The position numbers and the translations under genes are program-made. A stretch of DNA of 64,000 nucleotides from Bacillota bacterium (lineage in GTDB: Bacteria; Bacillota; Clostridia; Lachnospirales; Bianqueaceae): positions 45,669 to 109,668 of the forward strand of contig JAFRZL010000028.1 in the NCBI GenBank assembly GCA_017442535.1, read 5' to 3'. Shown here one piece after another: positions 43,178 through 52,562 of this stretch (position 1 is its first letter; each line of letters starts with the position of its first letter). Below the pieces are notes generated by a model. The model worked only from the letters and a program-made list of their open reading frames with translations, had not been told where the DNA came from and did no database searches.

Positions 43178-43208
43178 TATAGACAACTTTCAGAACCGAA
43201 TCTTACAG
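43178..43208 (-). promoter_or_regulatory. candidate ECF-type autoregulatory promoter
   Basis: On the minus strand TGTAAG (43203-43208) and GTCTATAT (43178-43185) are separated by 17 bases, upstream of the ECF sigma gene. TGTAA-type -35 and GTCTA-type -10 boxes are common for ECF sigma factors that drive their own operon. Confidence 0.5.
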
Positions 43209-43225
43209 TATTTCGGTTCTTTTTT
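43191..43225 (+). terminator. plus-strand hairpin with T-run upstream of the ECF sigma gene
   Basis: A 9-bp perfect stem (AGAACCGAA...TTCGGTTCT) with an 11-base loop, followed on the plus strand by a run of T's. It looks like an intrinsic terminator for plus-strand transcription, although no plus-strand gene is near. On the minus strand it lies at the end of the secreted-protein gene and overlaps the sigma promoter, so it may act there as a weak terminator. Confidence 0.5.
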
Positions 43226-43857
43226 CAAATACTTTTCTCCTGCACCGGCAGATACAGATCGTTCCCGTAGCGGCCGAACCCCCAGTCAGCGGGCAGCACT
43301 TGCGGAACCAGATCCATCGGCCCCATGATATTATAGATATTTTCAAAACCTTTCTCAGGAATGTTCCGGAGAGCCGCCTGCGTCGCAATATAGGCATAGA
43401 CATCCTCTCCCGGGAAAACGCCCAGCTTCACCAGCGTCCCGGCCACCAGGTTAAGCGAGGGATCGAAACCCTCTTCCGGCACATCGCGGAAACGCTTGGG
43501 CCGGTTCGAGGAAAGCGCCATTTCAAGCGACATAACTGCCAGGTTGCCGTCGTACTCCGTGGCCGGCCGGAAAAAGGGGTAGTCCAGGAATTCCACTTCG
43601 TACTGGAAAGAATCTTTCTGAGACAGATTCGTAAATCCGGCCCGGACGGTCCTCAGCGGATAACCGTTTACGAGAACGGGATTGCCCTGCCCGTCCTTGA
43701 CAACCTCCGCTTCCCAGCCAAAGCGTTCGGCCATCTCCGCATCCCACTCGGTCTCAGGATTGTCCGTTCCCTCCGCTCTCACTGTATGCGGAATCATTCC
43801 GGCAAGTAAACACAGGCACAGGCACAGAGCCGCCCATCTGATGATTCTGCCTTTCAT
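43225..43857 (-). CDS. secreted protein resembling a class 3 lipase with its catalytic middle deleted
   Basis: A 210-aa secreted protein. Its signal peptide is residues 1-28 (core WAALCLCLCLLAGMIPHTV, likely cut after VRA). Residues 70-140 (FFRPATEYDGNLAVMSLEMALSSN) resemble the N-terminal part of secreted class 3 lipases of Lachnospiraceae. Residues 150-205 (ENIYNIMGPMDLVPQV, DWGFGRYGNDLYLP) resemble their C-terminal part. The central region with the GHSRGG-type nucleophile elbow is absent, though the frame is continuous. It looks like an in-frame deletion derivative, probably without lipase activity. The family match is from memory. Confidence 0.6.
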   Translation of the reverse strand: MKGRIIRWAALCLCLCLLAGMIPHTVRAEGTDNPETEWDAEMAERFGWEAEVVKDGQGNPVLVNGYPLRTVRAGFTNLSQKDSFQYEVEFLDYPFFRPATEYDGNLAVMSLEMALSSNRPKRFRDVPEEGFDPSLNLVAGTLVKLGVFPGEDVYAYIATQAALRNIPEKGFENIYNIMGPMDLVPQVLPADWGFGRYGNDLYLPVQEKSI

Positions 43858-43884
43858 TTAATTTACCCTCGCACATGAAATGTA

Positions 43885-43908
43885 AAAGAGCTGCAGCGGC
43901 AGCTCTTT
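43885..43908 (-). terminator. terminator of the MarR gene
   Basis: A 10-bp stem (AAAGAGCTGC and complement) with a 4-base loop, 15 bases after the MarR stop. On the minus strand it runs into TTTTACATTT. Confidence 0.75.
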
Positions 43909-43923
43909 ATGGTCATAGCAATT

Positions 43924-44391
43924 TTATGATTCTTCTTCGCCGAAACGGCTCTGCTCCGCATTGGTCAGGATCTTGCGCATCAAACGGTATAATTCTTCCT
44001 GCTCCTCATCGGACAAAGGCTCCAGCAGCTGATCGGCATAGCTGCGCCGCTGCTCCCCGATCATCTGATAGCGTTCTTTCCCTCGCTGTGTGGCAAAAAC
44101 AAGGACCATCCGCTTATCCGCGGGATTCTTTTCCCGGCGGATCAGATCCTCGGATTCCAGTTTGTCCAGGAGTTCCGAAGCGGACTGCGGACGGATATGC
44201 AGTTCTCCCGCGATAGAGCGCTGGCTGAGGCCCTCGGGATGATCATTCAGAATTCTGAGCACACGGTCACGCTCACGCGGCTGCAGTTGCTGCACTGCGG
44301 GGCCGTCCTGTTTGGCATCATCGATTTTGCGCTTTCGCTTCAACATATGCGTGACATGAAAGAAGCATTCAATTATTCTAACCTTTTCCAT
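43924..44391 (-). CDS. MarR-family transcriptional regulator
   Basis: A 155-aa winged-helix regulator that usually binds DNA as a dimer and releases on ligand binding. The recognition region is LSQRSIAGELHIRPQSASELLDKLESEDLI and the wing REKNPADKRMVLV, both typical of MarR. I chose the ATG at 44389-44391 (MEKVRIIECF), with AAGGTGG upstream. Longer in-frame starts would place the gene over its own promoter at 44435-44463. It is a single-gene unit, and its target is unknown. Confidence 0.85.
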   Translation of the reverse strand: MEKVRIIECFFHVTHMLKRKRKIDDAKQDGPAVQQLQPRERDRVLRILNDHPEGLSQRSIAGELHIRPQSASELLDKLESEDLIRREKNPADKRMVLVFATQRGKERYQMIGEQRRSYADQLLEPLSDEEQEELYRLMRKILTNAEQSRFGEEES

Positions 44392-44434
44392 CCGGAGTAC
44401 CACCTTTCCGTTTCCGAACGATTCATACATGCGA

Positions 44435-44463
44435 ATTATACATTTTTCCCGCGTAAAAGTCAA
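44435..44463 (-). promoter_or_regulatory. promoter of the MarR gene
   Basis: Minus-strand TTGACT (44458-44463) and TATAAT (44435-44440) with a 17-base spacer. The -35 box overlaps the last codons of miaA. Confidence 0.7.
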
Positions 44464-45380
44464 GAAAGGATCCTGCGGGCGAGCCAGGCTGCGCTCTGTT
44501 CTTCGGTCCTCTCAATCCAGACGGCCTCTTCCCTGCGGAACCACGTAAGCTGCCTTTTGGCAAAGTGCCTGGTATCACGCTTCAGGACCTCCACGGCCTC
44601 CTCCAGGGTGCATAGTCCATCCAGATAGTCCAGGATTTCTTTATAACCCAGGCCCTGCATCGAGACCATGCCGCGCCGGCAGCCCGCCTCACGCAATCGC
44701 CGGACTTCGTCTACCAGGCCTTCTTCCAGCATCCGGTCGATGCGCTGCTCGATACGGCGGTACAGTACGGGCCGGGGCATGGTGAGAATAAAGTAATGCA
44801 GCCTGTAAGGGCTCTCCTTCCCGCGCAGCTCGCGATTATGCTCGCTGATCGGGCGGCCGGTCTGCCGGTAAAACTCCAGCGCCCGGATGACCCGCTTGAC
44901 ATTATTCGGATGAATGGCTTCAGCTGAACGCGGGTCCACCGCCTTTAACTCCTGCCAGACGGCCAGACGTCCGGCCTCATCGGAGGCTTTCTCCTGCAGC
45001 TCCGCGCGGAGCGGCCCGGCCTCTTCCTCCGGCAGAAAAGCGGCTCCGTAGGCCAGGGCGTGCAGGTAAAAGCCCGTCCCTCCCGCCACGATTGGGATAT
45101 GCCCCCGCGCCGTAATCTGCGGGATCAGCGACGACGCCTCCTCGGTAAAGCGCGCAACATTCCATTCTTCCCAGGGCTCCACCACGTCGATCAGATGATG
45201 CGGGATCCCCCGCATCTCTTCCGGACGGATCTTGGCTGTCCCGATGTCCATGCCTTTGTAGACCTGCATCGAGTCTCCGGAAATGACTTCGCCGCCGATC
45301 GCTGCAGCCAGCTCGACCGCGAGGTCTGATTTGCCCGAGGCGGTCGGCCCGGCAATGATATATAAATCCGGTTTTTCCAT
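44460..45380 (-). CDS. miaA: tRNA dimethylallyltransferase
   Basis: A 306-aa enzyme that adds a dimethylallyl group to A37 of tRNAs reading UNN codons, giving i6A, the substrate of MiaB. P-loop is IIAGPTASGKSDLAVELA. Other motifs are ISGDSMQVYKGMDIGTAK, IPHHLIDVVEPWEEWNVARF and VAGGTGFYLHAL. The start (45378-45380) overlaps the mutL stop as TGATG and follows GAGGA. It is the last gene of the kdgK-miaB-mutS-mutL-miaA run. Confidence 0.95.
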   Translation of the reverse strand: MEKPDLYIIAGPTASGKSDLAVELAAAIGGEVISGDSMQVYKGMDIGTAKIRPEEMRGIPHHLIDVVEPWEEWNVARFTEEASSLIPQITARGHIPIVAGGTGFYLHALAYGAAFLPEEEAGPLRAELQEKASDEAGRLAVWQELKAVDPRSAEAIHPNNVKRVIRALEFYRQTGRPISEHNRELRGKESPYRLHYFILTMPRPVLYRRIEQRIDRMLEEGLVDEVRRLREAGCRRGMVSMQGLGYKEILDYLDGLCTLEEAVEVLKRDTRHFAKRQLTWFRREEAVWIERTEEQSAAWLARRILS

Positions 45381-47263
45381 CAGACGATCCTCTTGAAAAG
45401 CTTTTCGATCTGATACTGCGTCATTGTAATCATGGTGGGACGCCCGTGGGGACAATTATACGGGTTGGTCGTTGCGAAAAGCTCCTCCATCAGCGTCCTC
45501 GCCTCCTGCTCCGAGTACGGGTGATTGCCCTTGATCGCAGCCTTGCAGCTCATCATGGCCATCCGGTCGAGCAGCAGATCCCCTGCGCTGTTGCGGCTTC
45601 CCTCTGTCAGGAACCCGGCCATCGTCTGGAAATCTTTCGGATCCAGCGGCCCGTTAAAGATATAGGGCACGCAGCGCACCAGCACGGTTGACTCACCGAA
45701 GGGCTCCACTTCAAAGCCCATCTTTTCAAAAAGCTCCTGATACCGCATGACGCTCTGATAATCTGCCGGTGAGAGCGTGATCGCCTGCGGCTCCAGCAGA
45801 ATCTGTGAATCCAGTTTCCCCTTGTCAAGCACCTTGCGGACCCGGTCATACAGAACCCGCTCATGCGCAGCGTGCTGGTCCACCAGATACAGAACACCGT
45901 CCGCCTCGGCCATCCAGTACGTGGCAAAAGCCTGCCCGATCATGCGGAGTGTCCGCGGGTCGGGAAGTTTCCTGCCGCCATAGGATGCCTGCGGCTCGGA
46001 CAGCGTCGTTCTCTGCTCACCCTGCGGCGTGGGATCCGGGGCGATTTTCTCCTGGCTGCCGTAATAGGCCTGCTGCCAGACTTCCTTAAGCGGCGTTTTT
46101 TCCTGTACCGAAGCCTCGGGAGCGGTGCGGATCTGCGCCCTGGAGGCCGCCTCGGGAAAGGCTTCCGCCCAATTCAGCTCCCTCTCTGTACGGAGATCTG
46201 CGGCCGCAGGCTCACCGGTCAGAGAGGGCTGCGGCGCCACGGGAGGCTCCATCTCAGCACTCACGACGCGTGTCACCAGATCCACCGAACCGAGTGTCCG
46301 CGAAACGGCCTTATACACTTCCTCACGGATCAGGTTCTCGTCCGAGAACCGTACCTCCGTCTTGGTCGGATGAACATTGACATCCACGATCTGCGGATCG
46401 ATCACAAGCGAGAGGACCGCGATGGGGAAATTGCCCGGCATAATGAGGTCCTTGTAGCATTCCTCCAGGATTTTCTCGATCAGGCGGCTTTTGATCATCC
46501 GTCCATTAATGAAAAAGTGCTGATAGCCGCGGTTGGCCCGGGTCATCTGAGGGCTGGAAATGAATCCGGTGATCCGGATCGCGCCCTCATAATCCACGGG
46601 CAGCAGCTCGCCCAGGACCTCTTTGCCATAGACCGCGAAGACGCTGTTGCGCAGCTGATAATCTCCCGGAGTGTGCAGCACACGCGAAGTGCCGCGGATG
46701 TACTGGAACGAGATCTCCGGGTGACCCAGCGTAAAGCGCTGCATCAGTTCGGTCACCGCAGCCGCCTCGGCATTGGGTTTCTTCAGGAATTTGCGCCTCG
46801 CGGGCGTGTTAAAAAACAGTTCCTCCACCTTGATCGTCGTGCCGGGCACCGCCGCAACTTCCTCCATCAGACGTTCGGTACCGCCCTCGATGATGTAGCG
46901 GGTGCCGACCAGTGCCTCGGGTGTCTTGGTCACAAGCTCCACCCGTGAAACGGCGGCAATGCTTGCCAGCGCCTCACCGCGAAAGCCCAGGCTCGTGATA
47001 AGATCCAGGTCCTCAGCCGAACGGATTTTACTGGTCGAATGCCGCAAAAAAGCGTTGCGGACATCGTCCGCGCCGATCCCCGAACCGTTATCGGACACAC
47101 GGATATAGCTGATACCGCCATCCCGCACTTCCACCGTGATCTGGCTCGCGCCGGCATCGATCGCGTTCTCCACCAGCTCTTTGACAATGGATGCGGGGCG
47201 CTCGATCACCTCGCCGGCCGCGATCTTGTTGACGGTTGCCGAATCCAGTACCTGTATTTTCAT
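45380..47263 (-). CDS. mutL: DNA mismatch repair protein MutL
   Basis: A 627-aa protein. Its N-terminal GHKL ATPase has NKIAAGEVIERPASIVKELV, ENAIDAGA, DNGSGIG and GFRGEALASIA. A Pro/Glu/Thr-rich linker (about residues 335-430) leads to the C-terminal dimerisation domain. That domain holds DQHAAHERVLYDRV, the metal-binding endonuclease motif of MutL proteins in bacteria lacking MutH. It also has CPHGRPT near the C-terminus. I chose the ATG at 47261-47263, with GAGGAG upstream, over a start 12 codons earlier. Confidence 0.95.
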   Translation of the reverse strand: MKIQVLDSATVNKIAAGEVIERPASIVKELVENAIDAGASQITVEVRDGGISYIRVSDNGSGIGADDVRNAFLRHSTSKIRSAEDLDLITSLGFRGEALASIAAVSRVELVTKTPEALVGTRYIIEGGTERLMEEVAAVPGTTIKVEELFFNTPARRKFLKKPNAEAAAVTELMQRFTLGHPEISFQYIRGTSRVLHTPGDYQLRNSVFAVYGKEVLGELLPVDYEGAIRITGFISSPQMTRANRGYQHFFINGRMIKSRLIEKILEECYKDLIMPGNFPIAVLSLVIDPQIVDVNVHPTKTEVRFSDENLIREEVYKAVSRTLGSVDLVTRVVSAEMEPPVAPQPSLTGEPAAADLRTERELNWAEAFPEAASRAQIRTAPEASVQEKTPLKEVWQQAYYGSQEKIAPDPTPQGEQRTTLSEPQASYGGRKLPDPRTLRMIGQAFATYWMAEADGVLYLVDQHAAHERVLYDRVRKVLDKGKLDSQILLEPQAITLSPADYQSVMRYQELFEKMGFEVEPFGESTVLVRCVPYIFNGPLDPKDFQTMAGFLTEGSRNSAGDLLLDRMAMMSCKAAIKGNHPYSEQEARTLMEELFATTNPYNCPHGRPTMITMTQYQIEKLFKRIV

Positions 47264-47295
47264 GGAATCACTCCTCATTCGTGCCGCGCTCCGGC

Positions 47296-49926
47296 TCATT
47301 CGCCGAGCTGCTTCGCACTCTGGTTCAAATCATATAGGGTCTGGAGCGCCTGCATGGGAGTCATCTCCAGAACCTTCAGTTCGCGCAGACGCTTGATGAT
47401 CTCTTCCGACTCTCTGCCTCCCTCCGTGAACAAGCTCATCTGAAGACCGGGCTCCTCGACCCGGCTCCTGGCCTGGATCGAGAACGCGCTTCCCGTATTC
47501 AGATTATTGCGCAGCAGTTCATTCAGGATCTCCGAAGAGCGACGCACCACCCATTGGGGAAGACCCGCAAGCTTCGCGACCTCGATCCCATAGCTGCGGT
47601 CGCCGCGGCCTTTCTGGATCTTGCGCAGGAAGACGATATCGTCCCCGCTCTCCTTGATCGCCACACAGTAATTGTGCACGCCGTCAAGCTGTCCCTCCAG
47701 CTCGGTCAGCTCGTGATAATGCGTCGCGAAAAGCGTCTTGGCGCCGATGGTTTTACGGTCGCTGATATATTCCACTACGGCCCAGGCGATGCTCAGGCCG
47801 TCATAGGTGGAGGTCCCCCGGCCGATTTCATCCAGGATCAGGAGACTTCTGGACGTCGCGTGACGCAGAATATTCGATACCTCCGCCATTTCCACCATAA
47901 AGGTGCTCTGTCCTCCGGCCAGGTCATCCGCAGCTCCGACCCTGGTAAAAATCCGGTCCACAACTGTCAGTCTGGCCGAATCGGCCGGCACATATGAACC
48001 GATCTGAGCCATCAGGCAGATCAGCGCCACCTGGCGCATATATGTGGATTTACCCGCCATATTGGGGCCGGTAATGATCGCGATCCTGTCGTTGCGATTG
48101 TCCAGATACGTATCGTTCGGGATAAAGCTCTCGGATTTGAGCATTCTTTCCACGACCGGATGCCGGCCGCCCTTGATCTCGATCGCCGCTTTGGCATCGG
48201 TCGTCATCTGCGGCTTGACATAGGAATTGACCTGAGCCGATTCCGCGAGTGACCGCAGCGCGTCCAATTCGGCGACTCTGCCCGCCGCCTGCTGGATCCT
48301 GACCAGCTGCTCGGCCACGCGCCGTCTTACCTCCACAAAAAGGTCATATTCCAGAGCCACCAGCTTTTCCTTGGCGCCCAGGATCGTATCCTCCAGCTGT
48401 TTCAGTTCCTCGGTGACATAGCGTTCTCCGCCTGCCAGTGTCTGCTTGCGGATATACGTCTTCGGCACCTGATCCATAAAGGATTTGGAGACCTCCAGAT
48501 AGTAGCCGAAGACATGATTGTAGCCGATTTTTAAGGTCCGGATCCCCGTGGTCTCGCGCTCTCTGGCCTCCAGCCGGGCCAGCCACTGCTTGCCGTCGAC
48601 ATCCGCGTGGCGCAGACGGTCGACCTCGGCGTGATACCCTTCCTTGATCAGATTTCCTTCACGCACGCTGATGGGAGGCTCGTCATAGATCGCCTTGTCC
48701 AGCAGTTCGCGGATATCATCCAGTGTATCAAAGCTCTGCCGCATTTCAACATAGTAGTCCGCGGTCAGTATTTCAAGTAATCTGGCAATGTCCGGCAGGG
48801 CGGCGAGCGACTGGCGGAGCGCCACCAGCTCTCTGGCTCCGGCACTTCCGTAGGCGATCCGTCCCATCAGCCTCTCCATGTCATAGATGCGGTTCAGCTG
48901 CTCCTTCATCTCTTCGGACAGGATCCTGTCCCTGACAAAATCCTCTACCGCATCCAGGCGTCTGCAGATCGCTCCCGCGTCGATCAGCGGCTCTTCCGTC
49001 CATTTGCGCAGGAGTCTGCCGCCCATCGCGGTCTTGGTATAATCCAGCACCCACAATAGCGACCCCGTCCGCGATTTGTCCCGGAGCGTCTCGGTCAGCT
49101 CCAGATTGCGGCGTGTGGACTGGTCAAGCATCATATACTGACTGAGCGAATAGGTGCTGATCCTGGTAATATGGTTCAGATCCCTCTTCTGCGTCTCCAC
49201 CATATAATCGATCAGCGCCCCGGCGGCCGTCACGCTGAGCGGCAGATCAGAGAGGCCAAGCCCCTCCAGCGAATGCACGTGAAAATGCCGGCAGAGCGTC
49301 TCGCCGCAGCGGTCCAGGCGGAAATGCCGGCCTTCATACACATTGACATAGATGCCCAGTTTTTTGAGGCGCTCCGTGTCCAGACTATCCACATTCTCCT
49401 CATTCAGGAGCAGCTCGGAAGGCCTGAATTTGGCCAATTCATCCCAGAAACCGGCTTCCTCGTCCAGTTCGGTCACGCTGAATTCACCGGTCGTGATGTC
49501 GCAGGCGGCCAGTCCGATCCCGTCGCAGGTCCGGTTCACCGACATGATATAGCGGTTACCCTTATCTCCCACTTGATCCGAGTTGATATTGGTGCCGGGC
49601 GTGACGATCCGCGTCACCTCGCGCTTGACCAGACCCTGTGCCAGCTTGGGATCCTCCATCTGCTCACAGATCGCGACCTTATAGCCCTTGTCGACCAGTT
49701 TCTGCAGATAGCCTTCGATTGCATGATAAGGAACCCCGCACATCGGGGCCCTCTCCGCCTGGCCGCAGTCCCGGCCCGTCAGCGTCAGGTCGAGCTCACG
49801 CGAGGCTGTCTTGGCATCCTCAAAAAACAACTCATAGAAATCACCCAGACGAAACATCAGAAGGCAGCCGGGTACTTCTTGCTTCACCTTGAGATACTGT
49901 TCCATCATCGGCGTAAACTTAGCCAT
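47296..49926 (-). CDS. mutS: DNA mismatch repair protein MutS
   Basis: An 876-aa mismatch sensor. The N-terminal mismatch-binding domain opens with FTPMMEQYLKVK and contains the GDFYELFFEDA Phe-x-Glu motif. The ATPase has Walker A IITGPNMAGKSTYMRQ, the STFMVEMAE loop, Walker B LLILDEIGRGTSTYDG and TLFATHYHELTEL. Length and domain order are standard for MutS1. It overlaps miaB by 8 bases and is followed by mutL after 32 bases. Confidence 0.97.
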   Translation of the reverse strand: MAKFTPMMEQYLKVKQEVPGCLLMFRLGDFYELFFEDAKTASRELDLTLTGRDCGQAERAPMCGVPYHAIEGYLQKLVDKGYKVAICEQMEDPKLAQGLVKREVTRIVTPGTNINSDQVGDKGNRYIMSVNRTCDGIGLAACDITTGEFSVTELDEEAGFWDELAKFRPSELLLNEENVDSLDTERLKKLGIYVNVYEGRHFRLDRCGETLCRHFHVHSLEGLGLSDLPLSVTAAGALIDYMVETQKRDLNHITRISTYSLSQYMMLDQSTRRNLELTETLRDKSRTGSLLWVLDYTKTAMGGRLLRKWTEEPLIDAGAICRRLDAVEDFVRDRILSEEMKEQLNRIYDMERLMGRIAYGSAGARELVALRQSLAALPDIARLLEILTADYYVEMRQSFDTLDDIRELLDKAIYDEPPISVREGNLIKEGYHAEVDRLRHADVDGKQWLARLEARERETTGIRTLKIGYNHVFGYYLEVSKSFMDQVPKTYIRKQTLAGGERYVTEELKQLEDTILGAKEKLVALEYDLFVEVRRRVAEQLVRIQQAAGRVAELDALRSLAESAQVNSYVKPQMTTDAKAAIEIKGGRHPVVERMLKSESFIPNDTYLDNRNDRIAIITGPNMAGKSTYMRQVALICLMAQIGSYVPADSARLTVVDRIFTRVGAADDLAGGQSTFMVEMAEVSNILRHATSRSLLILDEIGRGTSTYDGLSIAWAVVEYISDRKTIGAKTLFATHYHELTELEGQLDGVHNYCVAIKESGDDIVFLRKIQKGRGDRSYGIEVAKLAGLPQWVVRRSSEILNELLRNNLNTGSAFSIQARSRVEEPGLQMSLFTEGGRESEEIIKRLRELKVLEMTPMQALQTLYDLNQSAKQLGE

Positions 49927-51349
49927 GTAACGAATTCTTCCCTTCCGAAACAGGATGTCCGATCAGATAATAAGTCTTCTGGCAATCGATCTCCACCGGG
50001 ACGATCTGTCCGATCTGATCCGGGGTCCCTTCGAAATGCACCAGATAATTGCCCTCGCTGCGGCCGGTCAGCATCCGGTCGTCGTGGCTGTTCGTGCTCT
50101 CAGCCAGCACCATCAGCGTCCGCCCGATCAGGCGGCTGTTCCGCTCATTCATGCCTTCCGCGAGCACCTCGAGCAGCCGGTCAAAATGGGCTTTGGCCTC
50201 GGCCTCCGGGATCTGATCCGGATAAGAGGCCGCGGGAGTCCCCACACGCCGCGAATAAATAAAGGTAAAAGCGTTATCGAACCTGACGCGCCTCACCACA
50301 TCAAGCGTCTCGTTAAAATCTTCCTCCGTTTCACCGGGGAAGCCTACGATGATATCGGTTGTGAGCGCGATCTCAGGCACCGCGGCACGCAGCTTATCGA
50401 CCAGCGCCAGATACTGCTCTTTATCATAGTGACGGTTCATCCTCCCGAGCAGGCGGCTGCTGCCGGACTGCAGCGGCAGGTGAAAATGGGGACAGACCTT
50501 GGGACAATCCCGCATCGCTGAGATCAGTTCATCCGACAGATCCTTCGGATGCGAAGTCATGAAGCGGATCCTGTCAATCCCGGGGATCTCACTCACCCGG
50601 TACAGCAGCCAGGCAAAGCTAACCGGCTCGTCAAGTCCCTTGCCGTAGCTGTTGACATTCTGCCCCAACAGCTCGATCTCCCGCACACCGGAAGCGGCAA
50701 GCTCCCGGATCTCCGCCAGAATATCGTCCGGCTTCCTGCTCCGCTCCCTTCCTCTGACATAGGGGACGATGCAATAGGTGCAGAAATTATTGCAGCCGAA
50801 CATGATATTGACCGAAGCCTTAAAGCTGTTCTTACGCAGCGTCGGCAGATCCTCGACGATCTCTCCGGCCTCCTGCCAGATATCGATCAGCTGCCCCTTT
50901 TCATTATACATTTCTTCGAGCAGCTCGGCAAAGCGGTACAGATTATGCGTTCCGAACACCAAGTCCACCCAGGGGTAGGATGTCCGGATCTTGTCGATCA
51001 CGACATCCTCCTGCATCATGCATCCGCAGAGCACGATCCGCTTATCGGGGTTACGCCGCTTATATCCCTTCAGATAACCCAGACGGCCGTAAACCTTCAG
51101 CTCGGCGTTCTCGCGGACACAGCAGGTATTATAAACCACCAGATCAGCCTGCTCCTCAGCCTCCTCGTGGAAGCCGATCGTCTGCAGGATACCTGCGAGC
51201 TTCTCCGAATCATGCGCGTTCATCTGACAGCCCAGTGTCGTAATGTGGTATGAGGGATCCTGCCCGCTGAAACGGATGCGCAGCCTCTCCATGGCTCTTG
51301 CCTGAGCCGCTGCTTCCTCCGCCGCCGTTCCTATTCTCATTCTATCCAT
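49919..51349 (-). CDS. miaB: tRNA-2-methylthio-N6-dimethylallyladenosine synthase
   Basis: A 476-aa radical SAM methylthiotransferase that converts i6A37 to ms2i6A37. An N-terminal UPF0004 domain (TLGCQMNAHDSEKLAG, with Cys for the auxiliary 4Fe-4S cluster, and NTCCVRENAE) is followed by the radical SAM motif GCNNFCTYCIVPYVRGRE. A C-terminal TRAM domain is at about residues 400-470. Its substrate is made by MiaA from the same operon. It starts 22 bases after kdgK. Confidence 0.96.
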   Translation of the reverse strand: MDRMRIGTAAEEAAAQARAMERLRIRFSGQDPSYHITTLGCQMNAHDSEKLAGILQTIGFHEEAEEQADLVVYNTCCVRENAELKVYGRLGYLKGYKRRNPDKRIVLCGCMMQEDVVIDKIRTSYPWVDLVFGTHNLYRFAELLEEMYNEKGQLIDIWQEAGEIVEDLPTLRKNSFKASVNIMFGCNNFCTYCIVPYVRGRERSRKPDDILAEIRELAASGVREIELLGQNVNSYGKGLDEPVSFAWLLYRVSEIPGIDRIRFMTSHPKDLSDELISAMRDCPKVCPHFHLPLQSGSSRLLGRMNRHYDKEQYLALVDKLRAAVPEIALTTDIIVGFPGETEEDFNETLDVVRRVRFDNAFTFIYSRRVGTPAASYPDQIPEAEAKAHFDRLLEVLAEGMNERNSRLIGRTLMVLAESTNSHDDRMLTGRSEGNYLVHFEGTPDQIGQIVPVEIDCQKTYYLIGHPVSEGKNSLHG

Positions 51350-51371
51350 GAAATGCTTCTCTCTATCTTTT

Positions 51372-52460
51372 TTATCGTTTGATATCGTAACTCATATTCA
51401 TCAGGTTGCGGATATCCTTGGCATCGTCCGTGATATTGCCGTCGCCATGGATCGTATGCTTGATCGCACTGGAAGCCACCGCGAAATTGATCATATCCAT
51501 GGGCTTGTAATTCTCCATCATCGCGTAGATCAGGCCGCTGGCAAAAGCATCGCCGCCGCCCACACGGTCCAGGATGTTAAAGGTAAAGAGCTTGCTCTCG
51601 AAGGTATGCCCCTGATACCACATATAGGCCTTCAGACTGTTCTCGGAGCCGCTGTGCGCGTAGCGTACATGGCGCGCGATGCACTGAAGATTCGGGTAGC
51701 GTGCGATAAAGGCCTGGAAAACCTCATCCTGCTCTTCATAACTGGGCTGGAAAGGAACTCCATCCTTAACATCTCCTTTGCCGTGATCCGCCTCATCCTT
51801 CCACAGATGATAGGGCTCGATCCCAAGCAGCACGTCCACATAGGGCAGGCAGAGCGTGCAGAAATCCCTTGCCTCTTCCCAGGTCCACAGCGCGCTGCGG
51901 AAATTGCCGTCAAAGCTGACCGTCATGCCCTTTTCCTTTGCCACACGGAGGCTGTTAAGCACCAGGTCCGCACAGTTTTTGCCAAGCGCGGGTGTGATGC
52001 CGGACAGATGCAGCCAGTCATAACCGTCCATAAGAGTCTCCAGGTCGACCCTGTTAAAGTCAAATTCAGAGAAAGCGCTGTGCTTGCGGTCATAAATCAC
52101 CTTGCTGGCCCGGATCCCGTAGCCCGTCTCCAGATAATATGTGCCCAGCCTGCATGAAGGCGTATCCTCCGGATCCGCCAGGATCACCGGCGTGCAGTGC
52201 ACATCGTTGCTGCGGAGCCATCTGATCGCGGACTTGCCCAGACTGTTGTTGGGCACCACGCTGAAGAACGTGCTGTCGATCCCGAGATTGGCCAGCGCCA
52301 GCGCAATATTGGCCTCACTTCCTCCATAACTGGCTTCAAAACTCGAAGCCATACGGATCTTCTCGTAATTGGGCGGCGAGAGTCTGAGCATGATCTCACC
52401 AATCGTAAAAAAGTGTCTGGGGCTTTCCTGATTCTTCAAAAGCGGGTTAAAGTGTTCCAT
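51372..52460 (-). CDS. kdgK: PfkB-family sugar kinase, 2-keto-3-deoxygluconate kinase-like
   Basis: A 362-aa ribokinase-fold kinase. It has the N-terminal GEIMLRLSPPNYEKI, substrate loop ASYGGSEANIALALANLG and the C-terminal PfkB signature DRVGGGDAFASGLIYAMM with the catalytic Asp. The N-terminus is typical of KDG kinases, which phosphorylate 2-keto-3-deoxygluconate in uronate and pectin breakdown. No aldolase or uronate genes are adjacent, so another 2-keto sugar is possible. I chose the ATG at 52458-52460 after GGAGGAGG. A promoter lies upstream at 52500-52528. Confidence 0.82.
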   Translation of the reverse strand: MEHFNPLLKNQESPRHFFTIGEIMLRLSPPNYEKIRMASSFEASYGGSEANIALALANLGIDSTFFSVVPNNSLGKSAIRWLRSNDVHCTPVILADPEDTPSCRLGTYYLETGYGIRASKVIYDRKHSAFSEFDFNRVDLETLMDGYDWLHLSGITPALGKNCADLVLNSLRVAKEKGMTVSFDGNFRSALWTWEEARDFCTLCLPYVDVLLGIEPYHLWKDEADHGKGDVKDGVPFQPSYEEQDEVFQAFIARYPNLQCIARHVRYAHSGSENSLKAYMWYQGHTFESKLFTFNILDRVGGGDAFASGLIYAMMENYKPMDMINFAVASSAIKHTIHGDGNITDDAKDIRNLMNMSYDIKR

Positions 52461-52499
52461 TGCGGATCCTCCTCCAAATGTATAGACAAAACCAAGTAT

Positions 52500-52528
52500 A
52501 GTATACCATAATCCTGCGGTTTTGAAAA
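52500..52528 (-). promoter_or_regulatory. promoter of the kdgK-miaB-mutS-mutL-miaA operon
   Basis: Minus-strand TATACT (52500-52505) with TTTTCA (52523-52528) 17 bases upstream. It is divergent from the plus-strand promoter at 52563-52591, and the two -35 boxes are 34 bases apart. Confidence 0.55.
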
Positions 52529-52562
52529 CCTTTTCCGCCGGATTTTTCTTGGGGATCGCAAA

